Positions 22,564 to 34,545 are shown, counted from the first letter of the stretch. The stretch: DNA of 64,000 nt from Saxidomus purpurata (GCA_022818135.1 JAFMSR010000016.1:43076093-43140092); one strand, 5' to 3'. Numbers and translations: made by a program. The notes: generated by a model from the sequence alone, not told the origin.

Positions 22564-24129
22564 CAAATAGAAAACTAATATAGTGTCATTATTTTCATTT
22601 TATTTATAATTTACTTATTCCGGCATATCGTTTAACATTTTTCATATATATATCTAATTGGCTATACTATTTTTAAATATATCAAGGGAATAAAATATGC
22701 TAGCCATTCTTGTTCCTATTAAGAAATCATTCATGATTTAAAGAATCGCTGTCTTGTAATTGATTCTTAAACAGGCAAATAAATCTCTATCGAAACATGA
22801 GTAACAGCAATTTGTTTACCAAAACTAAAAGTTATACGTTTTATCACTTGATGTATCTGAAAAATATAACTATATGATAGTTCTGTTCTAACGTGTATGA
22901 TGTTTCCATTACAATATTACTAAAATTATATTAAGATCAGTACAAGTCTATTTTTAAAACATTTGATATATTCTATCTTCGAATTGATAATGTCATCAGG
23001 CAACGAAATCTTTAACACGGCCGATAGTGAAAGCATTAGTTCTCATTACATATCAGTAAAGTCTATTTCTAATGTCAATCTTCGGATTATTAAAATGTGG
23101 TTTTTAAACTGACGAGACGTTTTTACAATTTAAGTTAATATTTTGATGTGAAATGTTTGGTCTTAATATTAAGCGCGTTATATCAAAAGTTAATGGCCAT
23201 AGACATTTGAATACCAATGGCGATGAGCAAAGCGTTTTTCCTTATCTCTATCAACAACAGTACACACCTTGAAGAAACGCTGTCTTCTAGTGGATGTTCT
23301 CATCAGATAGAGAAATATCCATTAGAGCAGAAAATGAAGGCATAACTTTCCATATCAAATAATTTGACGTTTATCGAGTTTTGAATTGCTGTTTATGTCA
23401 GTCGGCATAATACTTACACGATGTATCTCAAAACATTAAATGCTCTGATTGCTCCAATTCCTCTCTATGGATGAGAAGTTTGGGGTTTCAACATTCCGTA
23501 CTTATATCATAGATCATAGAACCTTTTTCAAATGCAAAGAAGGATGACCATGACGAGTCGTTGTAACCTGTAATGAGATTGGGATACAATAACTGATGCA
23601 AGCACAAACGACAGAAATGTTTATTATATTAGGAGGTGAAAACACTCTTTTAAATGAGAAACAATTCAACATTTTATCACTTGAGGTATTTGAGGAAATG
23701 GGCTGTGCCATCGCTACAATTCTTCACTACTGATTTAATGTATGGGAATTCCATTAAGATATTTCAGCAAAGATAGAAAAATAAAATTGTGTAGTTACCT
23801 TTTGCTATATTACTGAGACATTAGTGAATGGCAAAAGATTGAGTAAGGTGACGCTTTTGGACCCTATTAATAAATTTTACAAACCATAGAGGAAATTTAT
23901 CTTCTTATGATCGAAGCTATAATCAGGTATACACATCTTTCTTATGACAAATAGAGGAAGTATTACTTTCGGAAAAAATGACGTTTTCTTGCAATTTTTC
24001 TATCTGAAATGAAATTACTCTATCGTGGCTCCAAATCGTGGTAATGGATGTGAATTATACATGTCAGTGGCCACTTATTGAAATGCTATACATATGTCAA
24101 TTTTATTCCTCTTGATATTCAGAAAATTT

Positions 24130-24760
24130 TAATATATATTATTACCATTGACTTTGTAGAGGTCCATTTGACAATGCTACATATCAAACATCTAAGCTCT
24201 AGGCCATATGACTTCAGAGAAGAAGATTGTTAAAGTTTTTCCTATAGCACGTGAGCCCCAAGACAGGGACAATTTTAATGACTGACGCATGAGTTGAACA
24301 AACTAGAGGTCTGCTAGACAACGACACATACTAAATATCTTAGCTCTAGGCATTGTGGGTTCTGAGAAAAAGACTTTATAAATTATTTCTATTTAAGTCT
24401 TTATGAAAATCAGTGACACCCTGCGTGTGGTCAACTCTGACCTCGGGGACACTATTTGAACAAGCTTGGTAGAGGTTCACTAGGCAAATGCTGTTACATG
24501 CAAACATTTAAGCCTTAAGCCTTGCGGTTTCAGAGATTTAAAAAGTCTTTTCCTATATAAGCCAATGTAAAATCAAGTGATCCCTGGGTGTGGTCAATTG
24601 GACCCGGGGGTCATAATTTGACCAATCTTGGCAGAGGTCTACTAGGCAATGCTAGATGTTAAATACCTAAGCTATTGGCTTTGTGGCTTCAAACAAGAAT
24701 ATTTGTTAACATTTTTTCCTACTCGTTGCAATGGTTATTAGAGTTCTGGATTGAACGGAA
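24130..24760. repeat. ~165-bp dispersed bivalve-type repeat, second block
   Basis: Same family as 7985-8530 ('GACAATGCTACATATCAAA', 'TAAGCTCTAGGCC', 'CAGAGAAGAAGATT', 'AATCAAGTGA'), about three to four units in the same orientation. Confidence 0.75.
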
Positions 24761-24814
24761 TTTTAGTAGAACTTCATGCAAGACCACCCCTGCCAAGTTT
24801 CATCAACACATATA

Positions 24815-25015
24815 AAGATAAGTGAAGAAATTAAGGCGCTTGAGTGTAAACATAGTTAGATATTGCAATTTTTGTTAAATCAAGGACCAACACTTTATAA
24901 GAGCTATTCCGTTCAAACCCATAATTGAACTTATCCAAGATCGTATGGTCATACACATTCACTTTAAATATGTTTAGAATTAGTGAAGAAATGAAGGTGC
25001 TATAGTGTAAACATT
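24815..25015 (-). repeat. Part of the ~160-bp tandem repeat, inverted
   Basis: 'TTAGTGAAGAAATGAAGGTG' with 'AGTGTAAACA' at 24980-25012 is the reverse complement of the repeat block at 57420-58860, as are the less perfect copies at 24815-24860. About 1.3 units. Confidence 0.75.
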
Positions 25016-25069
25016 TCATCAATTATATGTATGAAGAAGTTACATCCCTAACATATAGAATAGAACATA

Positions 25070-25362
25070 ACCCATAATTACAGATTGTCAGCCCTAAATG
25101 TGACATTGGCATTAAAGGTAGCTCCCTGGATGCGATTCATGACACACCCTTGTGATATTGGCAACAATTGCATGTAGTTACATTCTTTTTGCAAAGGCGT
25201 TTTTAACCCTACATGATAAATCATTGTGTTTTGGAAAATTACTTCGTTGTTTATTTATCATAAGTCTATGCACATACAAATTTCAGTCGAGACATAAAGC
25301 GGACGAACAAACTGACGGACACACAGACAATACCAAGCAAATTAAATTCAGACTTATCATTT
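25070..25362. repeat. Dispersed repeat, second copy of 14700-14990
   Basis: Shares 'CCCTAAATGTGACATTG', 'GATGCGATTCATGACACAC', 'AAATCATTGTGTTTTGG' and 'ACTGACGGACACACAGAC'. It shows the uninterrupted state of the site where Naiad sits at 14999. Confidence 0.7.
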
Positions 25363-25615
25363 GAAGCTTTATCACTTGAAGTGATATAACGATATGGTAG
25401 TCCAAATTCTTCAATATGGATATGAAGTATGGGGATTCAATAAAAATAGTAGAGAAAAATACGAACGTGCTGTATGACAAATGTCAATAATCATAATACC
25501 TTATATCTTTCATACTAAGAGAGATAAGCACGGCGAGACTTAGTTAACTGTATTCATCAAGTAAACTTATTTGGGACAATACTATCTTCAAATGGATACT
25601 ATAATCAGCAACATG
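25363..25615. repeat. Degenerate long tandem array, last fragment
   Basis: 'TTTATCACTTGAAGTGATAT' then 'AATATGGATATGAAGTATGG' near 25372-25435, then the 'GATACTATAATCAGCAA' block. Confidence 0.65.
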
Positions 25616-25617
25616 GA

Positions 25618-25619
<2 letters not shown>

Positions 25620-25668
<49 letters not shown>
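25620..25668. repeat. (TTA)n microsatellite
   Basis: About 16 copies of ATT/TTA, forming the 3' tail of the LINE fragment. Confidence 0.95.
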
Positions 25669-25669
<1 letters not shown>

Positions 25670-25951
25670 CCAAATTTATATAGCACTCTTTTCCTATTAT
25701 AAAGATTTTCAAAAGTGCTTAACAATAAAAAGAAATACAGTTAGCATAGATAAAAATATTACATTCTAAAAAAACAAACCATAAAACACTAGCTTTAGTT
25801 AAAGTCAGCCTGAAACAGTATATCAAGATAAAACTCACACGGAAAATGTAAAAAAGGAGCATAAAATCCTATTGTATATAGGAGAGATAAAAAATAAAGA
25901 ATTAACTGTACTTGATTAAAAAAACGTCATGTTCTTGTTTAAACCTGAAGT

Positions 25952-26239
25952 TCAGTTTGCATAATAGTTTGAAAAAAGATGCGTTTTCAACTGTTTCTTA
26001 AAAATGTTCAAAGACTGAGCACTTTGGACTGAGCTAGGGAGAGCATTCCATAAGCTCGGTGCAGCATGGCTAAAGCTCCGGTTACCAAATGTAACAGTTC
26101 TGGTCCGTGGGACCACTAATGTCAATGCACTGCTGGAACGAAGGTCTCTAGTTGGCCTGTATACATTCAACAGCTCTTTAATGTCATGAAGAGCTTTGTA
26201 CGTATAAACTATGATTTTGTAGTTAATCCGTTGACACAC
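25952..26239 (-). pseudogene. LINE RT C-terminal domain
   Basis: The frame begins inside C-Q-R-I-N-Y-K and has the hallmark series Y-K-A-L-H, V-P-R-T-R-T-V-T-F-G-N-R-S-F, A-A-P-S-L-W-N-A-L-P and F-K-K-Q-L-K-T-H-L-F, the region after the RT thumb in CR1/L2-like elements. The matching L-H-x-L-P-V just upstream is in frame (26240-26262). Only ~100 residues of a ~900-residue ORF2 remain, without the catalytic part. Confidence 0.85.
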
Positions 26240-26280
26240 AGGTAAGCAATGGAGTTACTTCAGCACTGGTGTTAAACGTA

Positions 26281-27307
26281 ATGTACACATGCCAAACACA
26301 ACCGTCCCACCAGTATTTTCAGATGAAATTATTTTAGACGTTTTACGAACAAAATCAGACAGCTGTTACAAAAAAGTTAATAACTTTTTCCCAAACTAAC
26401 AGGCCGCGGTTTTTTATGCTTATGTTTACGATGGCTTGTATAAACGATATCAGCAGTTTTCTTTCAAAAAGCACTGCGGAGTGTTCCAAAAAATCCAAGC
26501 TGCTGGAACTAACGGCCTTTTTAATTGTAAGAAATGTGCATTGATGCAAAACAAACAGGTACCTAACGTATACTCAGTGGCGGTATAGTATTAATGTAAA
26601 CGCTTTATTACTGTTTAGCCAAAAGGAATAGCGGAAGTCATCACGTAGTCACATTTGATGAAGCAGTAGCAATTTTTCTTATCTCATCCTTTTATCATGA
26701 AAGTCTATGATAGATATTACGTCTATCATTTGCACGATAAAAGGCATAAATATTTACGTAAAAGCACATGTAAAATTGGTTGCAAATCAATATTAAGGCC
26801 GTCCACCTTCCATTTAGTTAAATCCCTGCTGGGGACCAAGACTTGACGCGCGTCAACTGACAAGAATGTTTATAAGAACTGAAATAAAAGAATAAAGAAT
26901 GAAGTAAGGTTGGTAAAAAACAGGTTGAAAACAAAGCTTATATATAACTTGTCGTACAGAGAGCAGAAGCTATTATGTGAGAAAGTAGGCAGTTTCTTAC
27001 GGAGGATCGGAATAAAGTACTGGTTCTACCCAGGAACGATTGTTAGGTAAACTGCCCGCCAGCATTGCTTGTTTTCTTTTGCCTATTGAAAGTGGGACAT
27101 TTGATGCATCCCTTGTCTGGTTGCGTAAAGTAGGTTTAATTGAATGTTGAATGAAGGTTAAGAAATTATACAGCCCTCAGATTTTGTTTGTTTGAAGTAC
27201 ATGGGAGTCAGCTCGTCAGTCAGTAGGTTGGTTTCAGATTGTTTTCCGTGTCGGCTCCATAACTCCTGAACCCTTTGAAGGATTTTCATGAAACTTTGGT
27301 CAAATGT
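26281..27307. other. No gene recognised; repeat edge at 27200-27300
   Basis: 26281-27180 shows no convincing gene. 27200-27300 has 'GGCTCCATAACTCCTGAACC' and 'AAGGATTTTCATGAAACTT', a short repeat seen widely in bivalves, abutting the SINE. Confidence 0.5.
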
Positions 27308-27560
27308 CAGGCTTGGTGGCGCAATGGCTCTGGCGTACCAATCTGGATGTCCCTGGTTCGAATCATGGAGTGGGATTTGGAAATTTCAGAAACGCTTTTC
27401 AGTGTTTCCCACCAATCTAGAGATGAACTGGTTATAAACTCAAAATTGGTATCGCGTGTATCAGTGCTATACACAAGGCACGTAAAAGAACCAAAGAGTC
27501 TAGTCGTAAAAGAACTAAGGACTGAGGAGAAATCCTGGTCGTCCGAGACTATAAACAATA
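27308..27560 (+). mobile_element. tRNA-derived SINE
   Basis: An A box TGGCGCAATGG (27317-27327) and B box GGTTCGAATCA (27355-27365), 28 bases apart, form a Pol III promoter in a tRNA-like head. The body follows, with 'GATGAACTGGTTATAAACT' and 'GGCACGTAAAAGAACC' (~27478), similar to molluscan SINE bodies I know. The family (for example a V-SINE or MetaSINE type) cannot be fixed by eye. The 3' edge is uncertain. Confidence 0.7.
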
Positions 27561-28440
27561 AAAAAACAACGGCAGGTTTTACACGGAAGTCAACATTTAC
27601 CAAATTTAAAAAGAAACTCATATCACCGTTTTGATTACTTCCGGCAGGGAAACCTCGTTTCACTATTATCCTGTGTACGCCGGATACTTGCCTCTCGCCC
27701 CATCGGCGAATGTTGACAAAGGTAAAATAGTTATTAACCAGTTGCGGGCCGGTACACGGCAATTGCTGAGTAAGATGAATTGAAGTGGGCTTGTTTTGCG
27801 AACCATACTGCATGGTTTTCGGACAATTTAAATTGTCGGACATCCCTATCAAATGCCCTTTACAACCAATTTACAGTTTGTTTTTTCGGCTTGTTCATCA
27901 TGGATGAAACAAGTATAAGAATCGCTGAATGTTCTGCATATCAAATTAATGTATAATGGCCCTGTCTTTCTGTACTTTCAGCGCTTTGATATTTATATAG
28001 TTGAATCAATATTTTACTTCGCGAAACCAAACGTGAAATGACGGATATAATCAGGTTGCGAGCAAGCATCCTTTCAAAGTTTATTTTAAGAAGGCATGGT
28101 AATTTTAAAATACCTTCAAAATTTAGAACTTGTTATACGGATATGTATTATGTCCATTTTGCACCTTTGTTACTCTGGGCTTTGAATGGTATCACTGCAG
28201 GACTAATGCTGAAAGTCTCATTGTATCATTGGCTGAATCTTCATATGAACAAACTAATCTATTAATGATACACTGCTTTGTGCAAGGGGGCGGAGCTTAA
28301 AATTGTACTGTATCTGAAATAAAGCTTAGTTTCAATATAATGTACATGTATAGGAAATTGGCCATGATACAAATCAGATAGTGAACTGTTTCTTCGAGCA
28401 ATTAAGATATCTTTATTGCTACTTTTAGTGCTACAATACG
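27561..28440. other. No gene recognised
   Basis: The GC-richer part 27640-27850 may still be SINE or another repeat. A 181-codon minus-strand frame runs through it and the SINE but shows no family features. Confidence 0.4.
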
Positions 28441-29404
28441 GCCTGAAAACACCGGCTCCACCTCGTTTTGGAGATGAGGTGAAAAAAGAGTCATTGATAC
28501 TTTTCGAATCGGCGTTAAAGACGAAATCTATATAGGTGAGTAGAATTTATACTATGTGTTACAGAAATGTAAGCTTTTATTTTAGAAAAGGACAATATGG
28601 TTCAATTCAGTGATGATTATAGACCTTCCGATTATCTAGTTCGATTTTCAGAATATACGTTTACCTTCACGTGAGAACTTTTAAAGTCCTGTTTTTTCAA
28701 AATGAAAGTTTACATTTGGGTATGTATTCAGCCTTGATTTATGCAAAGTGGCTAGTTCACAGAAACCATGCCTGTTTGATTTAGAAGCCTGTTTAGTTAC
28801 CAAGTAAATTAGTTGGTTGTTGACGGTGAAGAGCAATACATTCACCAATTTTTACAATAAGAGGCTGAGTCAGTGTACAGGACTGGAGGTGAAGCAAAAG
28901 CTCATCTTCTCATATAGAGATTAAAGCCCCTATTGCATAAAACAGGCGGAATGTTTGTCGTAATGTAAACTTTTGTTTTGAATTGGCCTGACATAAAATA
29001 TTTTGAAAGTTCTCACGTAAGGTAACATGTATATTCTGAAAATCGACCAAGATAATCGAAAAAAATAAGCATCAATGAGTGGAACCATACTGTCCCTTTT
29101 CGAAAAAAAGCTTTAAATTTGTTACAGAGTATAAATTCCACTAACCGTCTTAGAATGTTTACAGGTTCCGTCCTGTTTCGGTCCTTAGCGCCAACTTAGA
29201 AGTATCACTGGCTCTTTTTCGGTGCAGCTGTACTGAGCTTGCTTTTGACCGAAAGTTGGTATTTTTTTCAACCGCCTATAAAGTGACTAATAGAATGTAA
29301 ATAAAACGATTTTTGAAGTGAGAAATTTACTCTGAAAGGCACGTTTCAATTGGATTCTTGTTTCCACTAACCTTCAAAACGAGATGGAACCAGTGTAAAC
29401 AGGC
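28441..29404. mobile_element. Foldback-like element with long imperfect inverted arms
   Basis: 28441-28690 pairs with the reverse complement of 28988-29404: shared blocks include 'CCTCGTTTTG', 'TGATACTT', 'TTTATACT', 'TTCAGAATATACGT' and 'TCACGTGAGAAC'. The right arm has an extra ~160 bases between its inner and outer parts. The spacer is ~300 bases. No protein is encoded and no target duplication could be read. Confidence 0.65.
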
Positions 29405-30192
29405 TCTACATCCCAACTTTGAAGCAAAATATTACCTGAAGGTATATGAGTCTTCGCTGTACACGTCACCAAGCCGCTTAAGTTCTTTCATCTTCCAACC
29501 AGAATCTACGGTTTTTGATTCGCTGTGTAACTGGTATGTTTGATTGTTCACTGACCTTTTGCTGTAAACGACTTTACTGCAAAAATGTGTGGAATAGTTA
29601 AAGCGAAGAGCAGCCCTTACTGAAGTTAAAACAGTTTTTCATATAGTACAAATTGTACTACAACTCCTGTGTGACTGAATCTCACACAAGTAATTCCTCT
29701 CATCATCATTAAAGAAAGAAGTATATACATGTACTTGCCCATACAAGTGATTGAAATCAGGTCTGTTCACTCTATTGATATTCAGCTACAGAAATAACAG
29801 AACAGCGACAGCTATGCTTTTGAGTAATGTTATTTCAAGTACATATCAATTACTAACAGAGCTAATTATACTTCAGCAATTCTGCACAGTGGAGTGGGTG
29901 AAAGGCAGCTGAACAGTATTTTCTGTTTTCTCAACATACCCCATGTTAGCCATACCATGCTGAACTGAAGGTAAATCTGTTAGTACCGGTATATGTTTAA
30001 ACACAAGATGAATATGTGAACATGAGGAATAAGCATAGTTTAATGGGCACTACAGGCAATGTAATATAATATCATATGCAATAATTTTCAGTTTTACAAA
30101 ATAGTTTTATCTTACTTGTTCATGATTTTAAATCAATTTCATTGAATTATTTATTTTTATGATGATCATAGTTTTAAAATGTTCGATTCCAG
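29405..30192. other. No gene recognised; intergenic or intronic upstream of the exonuclease-type pseudogene
   Basis: AT-rich; nothing assigned. It may contain earlier exons of the gene at 30193, but none could be seen. Confidence 0.4.
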
Positions 30193-30369
30193 AGTGAAAG
30201 AAAGTGGGAGAGCAGTGGAGCAGCTTGCAAAAGAATATGTAGACATAAGTTTACAAAATGAAGTTCGTCTACAAGGGTATATAAACACATTGATGAATAA
30301 TAATTAAGCATGCAATTATAAAGAGTTCACTCCAATTTAATTTCATTCAATCTTTATACTTGTTTACAT

Positions 30370-30605
30370 CAGTTTAAGACAAGATCTACTTCAGTTATAG
30401 ACTAGGCCTACTTCAATTACAGACCAAATCTATTTCAGTTATACACCAGATCTACTTCAACTATAGTCTAATAGACCATACCCACTTCAATTATAGACCA
30501 GCTCTATTTCAGTTATAGACCAGATTGACTTTAGTTATGGACCATACCTACTTCAGTTTTATAGCAGTCATACTTCAGTTGTAGACCAGATGTATTTCAG
30601 TTATA
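30370..30605. repeat. ~22-bp minisatellite
   Basis: About ten diverged copies of a unit near TATAGACCAGATCTACTTCA, within the first intron of the pseudogene. Confidence 0.85.
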
Positions 30606-31019
30606 TGTTGTGTTATAGAAAAGTAAAATTCTGTATTGTCAGACATTTCTCTACAACACAACAGAAGGTATATACTATCAGCATATCTTAAGAAAATAGT
30701 ATTGATACCAATTTCATTGCACTCTGATTTATGTTACTAGTTTCATGTGCTGACAAGGTAAACTACTGAAAGAAAATAGTGAGGCAGTATAAGACTTTGA
30801 TGTAAGATTGATGTAAAACATTCCCTGCACTAATATGAAATATAACATTTTTTTATTCAACTGTAACTTTATTCTTTTTTGTGTAGGTTAAACGATATTG
30901 AAGTTAGTGTTGATGCTGGTTGGCAGAAGCATAGGAGTGGCAAGTCCTATGACAGTTTGTCAGGTAACAAACAGACAGCTACTTATGAAGTTTAGTTGTG
31001 CATATTGTTATATTGGGTA

Positions 31020-31520
31020 ATACAGTTAAAGCTCAATGTCACAAGGGTCTGAGATGTGAAAAAGTCTTGCTTAAAAATGTTGTGACCTAAGCGTTAAGGG
31101 CGATGGTACTCAGGTGAGCGATAAAGTGTAAGGGAAGGTATACTGGATTAAGCTTTGTCTGCCTGTCTGTCCTTATGTCTGTAGACAGAATCTTGTGGAC
31201 ACTAAATCTCCAAAACCCCTGGTTAGAATTTAATGATACTTCACAGAAATGATAAGTACATGTACAATGCCTAGTTGTGCATGGTCAATGTTTTGGGTCT
31301 CTAGGTCAAAGGCCACAGGGGTTTGAGATAGTAAATTCGTGTGTGCTTTTAATCTCCAAAACCTGTGGTCAGAAGTTAATCTTACTTCACAGAATCCTTA
31401 AGTTGTGCAGGTCAAATAATTAAAGCATCAAATACATGTATTACATATATTCTATATGCTTTGTCAGTGGGGTGTTTGGGGGGTATTCATCACCTTCAGT
31501 GATAGTTCTAGTTTGTAATA
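31020..31520 (+). repeat. Dispersed bivalve-type repeat in intron
   Basis: Contains 'GTACTCAGGTGAGCGATA', a (CTGT)n-like stretch and two 'AATCTCCAAAACC..CTGTGGTCAGAAGTTAAT' halves, and ends 'CACCTTCAGTGATAGTTCTAG'. The layout matches a common molluscan element that begins near 'TCAGGTGAGCGAT'. Confidence 0.5.
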
Positions 31521-31999
31521 GTTTCACCTAGTTTGAACTGCTAGTAATGCAAGATCATATAACCATTTCATTCGTGTTTATGTATGTGTGTAAATGTCTT
31601 GCTTTACAATCTATTTAGTCTTGTGATCAGATGAGTGAGATAGCACCATGATAGCACTCTTGTTACATAATGTGATCTTAAATGATTTACAAATTCATAA
31701 TATCAAAATATGTTTGCATTGATGTTTTAATGAATTGATTTGACACAGCCATATATGCATGAAAATGTGATTTTCTTTTTTAGGAATAAAAAGAGAACAG
31801 TGAATGAGCTCCATGAGGGTCGTATGTACATGCACCAGAGAAATTTAGCTTTTGAAAATGGTGAAGATCTACCTGAAACAGTACCTGAATCAGTATACAA
31901 GCCCTCTGCAGATACTTTACAGACCATTCACAACAGGATATATAGTCTTTGATCTTGAGACAACAGGACTAGGTATTGTATTTGCATCAGAGGTTAAGA

Positions 32000-32555
32000 C
32001 CAGACCTGGGTTCAATTATAATTAAAAGTAATTAATTAATTACAATTAAAACAGAAATTCTTCAATTAAATTACAATTATAATTACATGCTTTTTACAGA
32101 AGTAATTAATAATTACAATTATTTTAAGGAAAACAATTAATTATATATTAATTATTTGGCATTATATTCACAATTTCACATAGAATCATGTTACTATCAA
32201 TAACATATTAAAGATGGAGATTTATAATTCCTCATTGAATTTTGAAAACTTGAACACTTCAAAGTTCAAGTTCAAAGATGACGAGCAAGTGTGAAATTTA
32301 TACCCCCAGGTGATAACAGCTACTGCACAATAACCTGTATTTTTGCCATATATATGTTTGTGACACTTTTCTACATGTAATTGAAGAGTAATTGAATTTA
32401 ATTGACATTACTTTGCATTTGTTTGGATTTTAATTAATTAATTACAATTAAAATAATTGATTTCTGCCTCAATTACTAATTATTTTTCAATTAGTTGAAA
32501 AACTGTAATTAATTGTAATTAATTAAATTATAATTGTATTTGGACCCAGGTCTGG
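32000..32555. mobile_element. MITE with CCAGACCTGGGT ends and TTAAGA duplications
   Basis: Starts CCAGACCTGGGTTCAATTAT and ends with its complement. TTAAGA at 31994-31999 and 32556-32561 are direct repeats. The interior is almost purely ATTAATTACAATTA-type sequence on both arms. It sits in the intron between exons C and D of the pseudogene. No protein; the superfamily is unassigned, and a 6-bp duplication is unusual. Confidence 0.85.
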
Positions 32556-33248
32556 TTAAGATTGATGTTGGTATAGCAGTCTTATTACAATTATACACTA
32601 TAATATGATAAGTTCTGTAGCAAAGTTGGTTTTACTACATGTATATCCTTTCATAAGCAGTAACATACATGTACTAACGCATCTATGCTAGTTAAGACAT
32701 GCTTTGAATTTCCATAGAATCAACAGCTGTCATATGGAACAGGTTTTGTCTTTGTGAGTTTAAAGGCTATGTCAATAGCTATTGAATACTATAAAATTAG
32801 AAAACATTGGCCACTACCTTTGATACAATATCATGTAACACTACACATTACACTAGTAAAATACTAATCTGTCTTTATCTTATAGCTATGTATAGATCAA
32901 ATGTTTATGTCCAATTATTTCAGTGCGTGTTTTTTCTCTGTTTTACTGAATCAACACATGATTTGAAGATGAGTTTACTGATATATTTAGCAGTAGTATA
33001 AAATCTACTTGAATAGTTGTCAAACTTTGCAGGAAGGCTCAAATTTCATTTTTGGTGAAAAATCTGTCTTATGTAATGAATTGTCATACTTACTAACTGA
33101 ATTTCAGGAAGAAAAGAACATATAATACAGACAGCTGCAAGAAGAGGCCAGGAAATATTTCAACACTTGTGTCCTACCAGAGAAGCCAATTTCTAGTGGC
33201 AAAGAAGATCTTTTTTCAGAGTTGTCCATCAGCAAAAAGTCCTTGTGA

Positions 33249-33879
33249 CTAAGTCACAAAAAATTATTCATGCTGTTGCCAAGTTTTTAGATGAATTTAA
33301 TCATTGATAGTGATAAATGAATTATTGCTTTTGAGGTCATTCATATCTCGTCCTTTCTTTTTGAAAAACATTTTTTCACTTCAGTGTACTAAGGTTGGCT
33401 CAGCTGTGTTAATTTATAGTATTGATTACATATGCATAGTAAATGATATCAAAATTGATCCAGCAATGAGGGTTATTATTTTTACTGATCATTAATTTAT
33501 GATATACTTGATATGAATTCTTGTAAATTTCTAGAAAGAAGTATTGGTGTATTTGACAGATATCAAAATACCTCTGGTTTTCTTTAAGTAATTTTCCCCT
33601 CCAAGAGTTCTGTTGAGTTAGTACCTTCACCAGTCTCAAAAATAGATATTCAAATTTTTTTCTGGACTTATTTGCATTACGTCAAGGGTTTTATAATAAT
33701 AGATATTTTTAGTATAAGTATTTCTATTTGGTAGAAATCCCTTTGGCTATTTATAGCATTGGATAAGCATCCTGTATAGCAATATGTCTATCAGTAACAG
33801 TTTCAGATGATTTCTTATAGTTAGTTCAAATGTACTTTGTTCTTGCTTCTAATTTTGATAATTTTGACATTATATTATG
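33249..33879. other. No gene recognised
   Basis: AT-rich sequence downstream of exon D with no further exonuclease motif visible. Confidence 0.4.
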
Positions 33880-34545
33880 AGTGGGTGGGGTAATTTGATA
33901 TGCTGTAAATAGTGTTTAACCGTATTATAGACTTCATAATGTATTAATTTAAATAATTTTTTGTTTTAGAATCACTTATGTGTTATAATTTCAAATATAA
34001 TGTCCAAGTTATTGGATAGTTTTAAAACCAACAGTCAGAACTTGCAAAAATATGATTTTTTCCAATTTTTTTTATGTTTTATTGGATACAGCTCATTCGA
34101 AAGCATGGTGACCCCAATTTTTTGGGGGATAATTTTGGTTGCCTGAATAACATCTAACCAACAGGCAAATATGAAGTACTTTTGATCTTTGTTTTTTTTC
34201 ATATGAATGTTTAAAAAATTGTTGTTCTGTTATTAAGAAAGTGGGTGTGGTAATCACATATGATATGATAAATCTTTTATCATGTATTTGTAAAAGCTTT
34301 TTGTTACTTGTTTTAATTCATGAAAGGTAACTGTAAACATGATACATATTGAATTGTTTTTCACAATAATCATATATAAAGAAATTGAAATTGAAAAGTT
34401 TGTTGTTTTTATGTTAGAAAAGCAGATTCAAAATAACCAAATTTGATGGGTTGTTTAAAAATCGTATAACTCTTAAAAAAGCATGGTGACCTATTATTTT
34501 TTTGGTTTTATTTTAACCTTTAAACACTAATGTTTAAAATAATAT
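33880..34545. repeat. Two diverged direct copies of a ~330-355-bp unit
   Basis: 33880-34190 and 34235-34545 share 'GTGGGTGTGGTAAT..CATATGATATG', 'AAAGCATGGTGACC' (34096 and 34480) and 'TTTTTTGG..ATTTT'. Old tandem duplication; no gene. Confidence 0.55.

Larger units (their letters stand above)
20685..24125. repeat. Degenerate long tandem array, segment 4 (Naiad nested at 20831-21144)
   Basis: The GATGTGAAGTAT-type block and its neighbours recur near 21390, 21800, 22005, 22465, 23460 and 23730, and 'TTTATCACTTGATGTAT' near 21930, 22845 and 23675. It contains a hammerhead-like motif at 22522. Confidence 0.65.
25620..26280 (-). mobile_element. 5'-truncated LINE (CR1/L2-like) 3' end
   Basis: On the minus strand a polymerase C-terminus is followed by a 3' UTR with 'AGTGCTATATAAATTTGGTA' and a (TAA)n tail at 25620-25668. 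The microsatellite tail and gradual 5' truncation fit CR1/L2-group LINEs. The 5' edge is near 26280. Confidence 0.8.
30193..33248 (+). pseudogene. Broken four-exon gene: Mutator-type transposase segment plus DEDDh exonuclease segment
   Basis: Exons with correct borders: A 30193-30276 (donor GT at 30277), B 30887-30963, C 31784-31972, D 33108-33248. A joins B in frame and gives D-I-E-V-S-V-D-A-G-W-Q-K and S-G-K-S-Y-D-S-L-S-G, resembling the first catalytic Asp region of Mutator-like transposases. C ends with Y-I-V-F-D-L-E-T-T-G-L, the ExoI motif of DEDDh exonucleases (TREX/DnaQ type). D continues in frame with I-I-Q-T-A-A and, after a frame change, L-P-E-K-P-I-S-S-G. B does not join C in frame, and exons usual for the middle of such proteins are missing. 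Frameshifts in C and D mark it as dead. Introns are kept, so it is not a processed copy. I recall fused proteins of this kind from molluscs; a search is needed. Confidence 0.7.

Noticed and set aside
27308..27380. Functional tRNA gene
   Set aside because: The A and B boxes are present but the acceptor stem does not pair and a SINE body follows; treated as SINE.
27307..27852. 181-codon minus-strand frame
   Set aside because: It runs antisense through a tRNA-derived SINE; no domain, and the composition matches the repeat rather than a protein.
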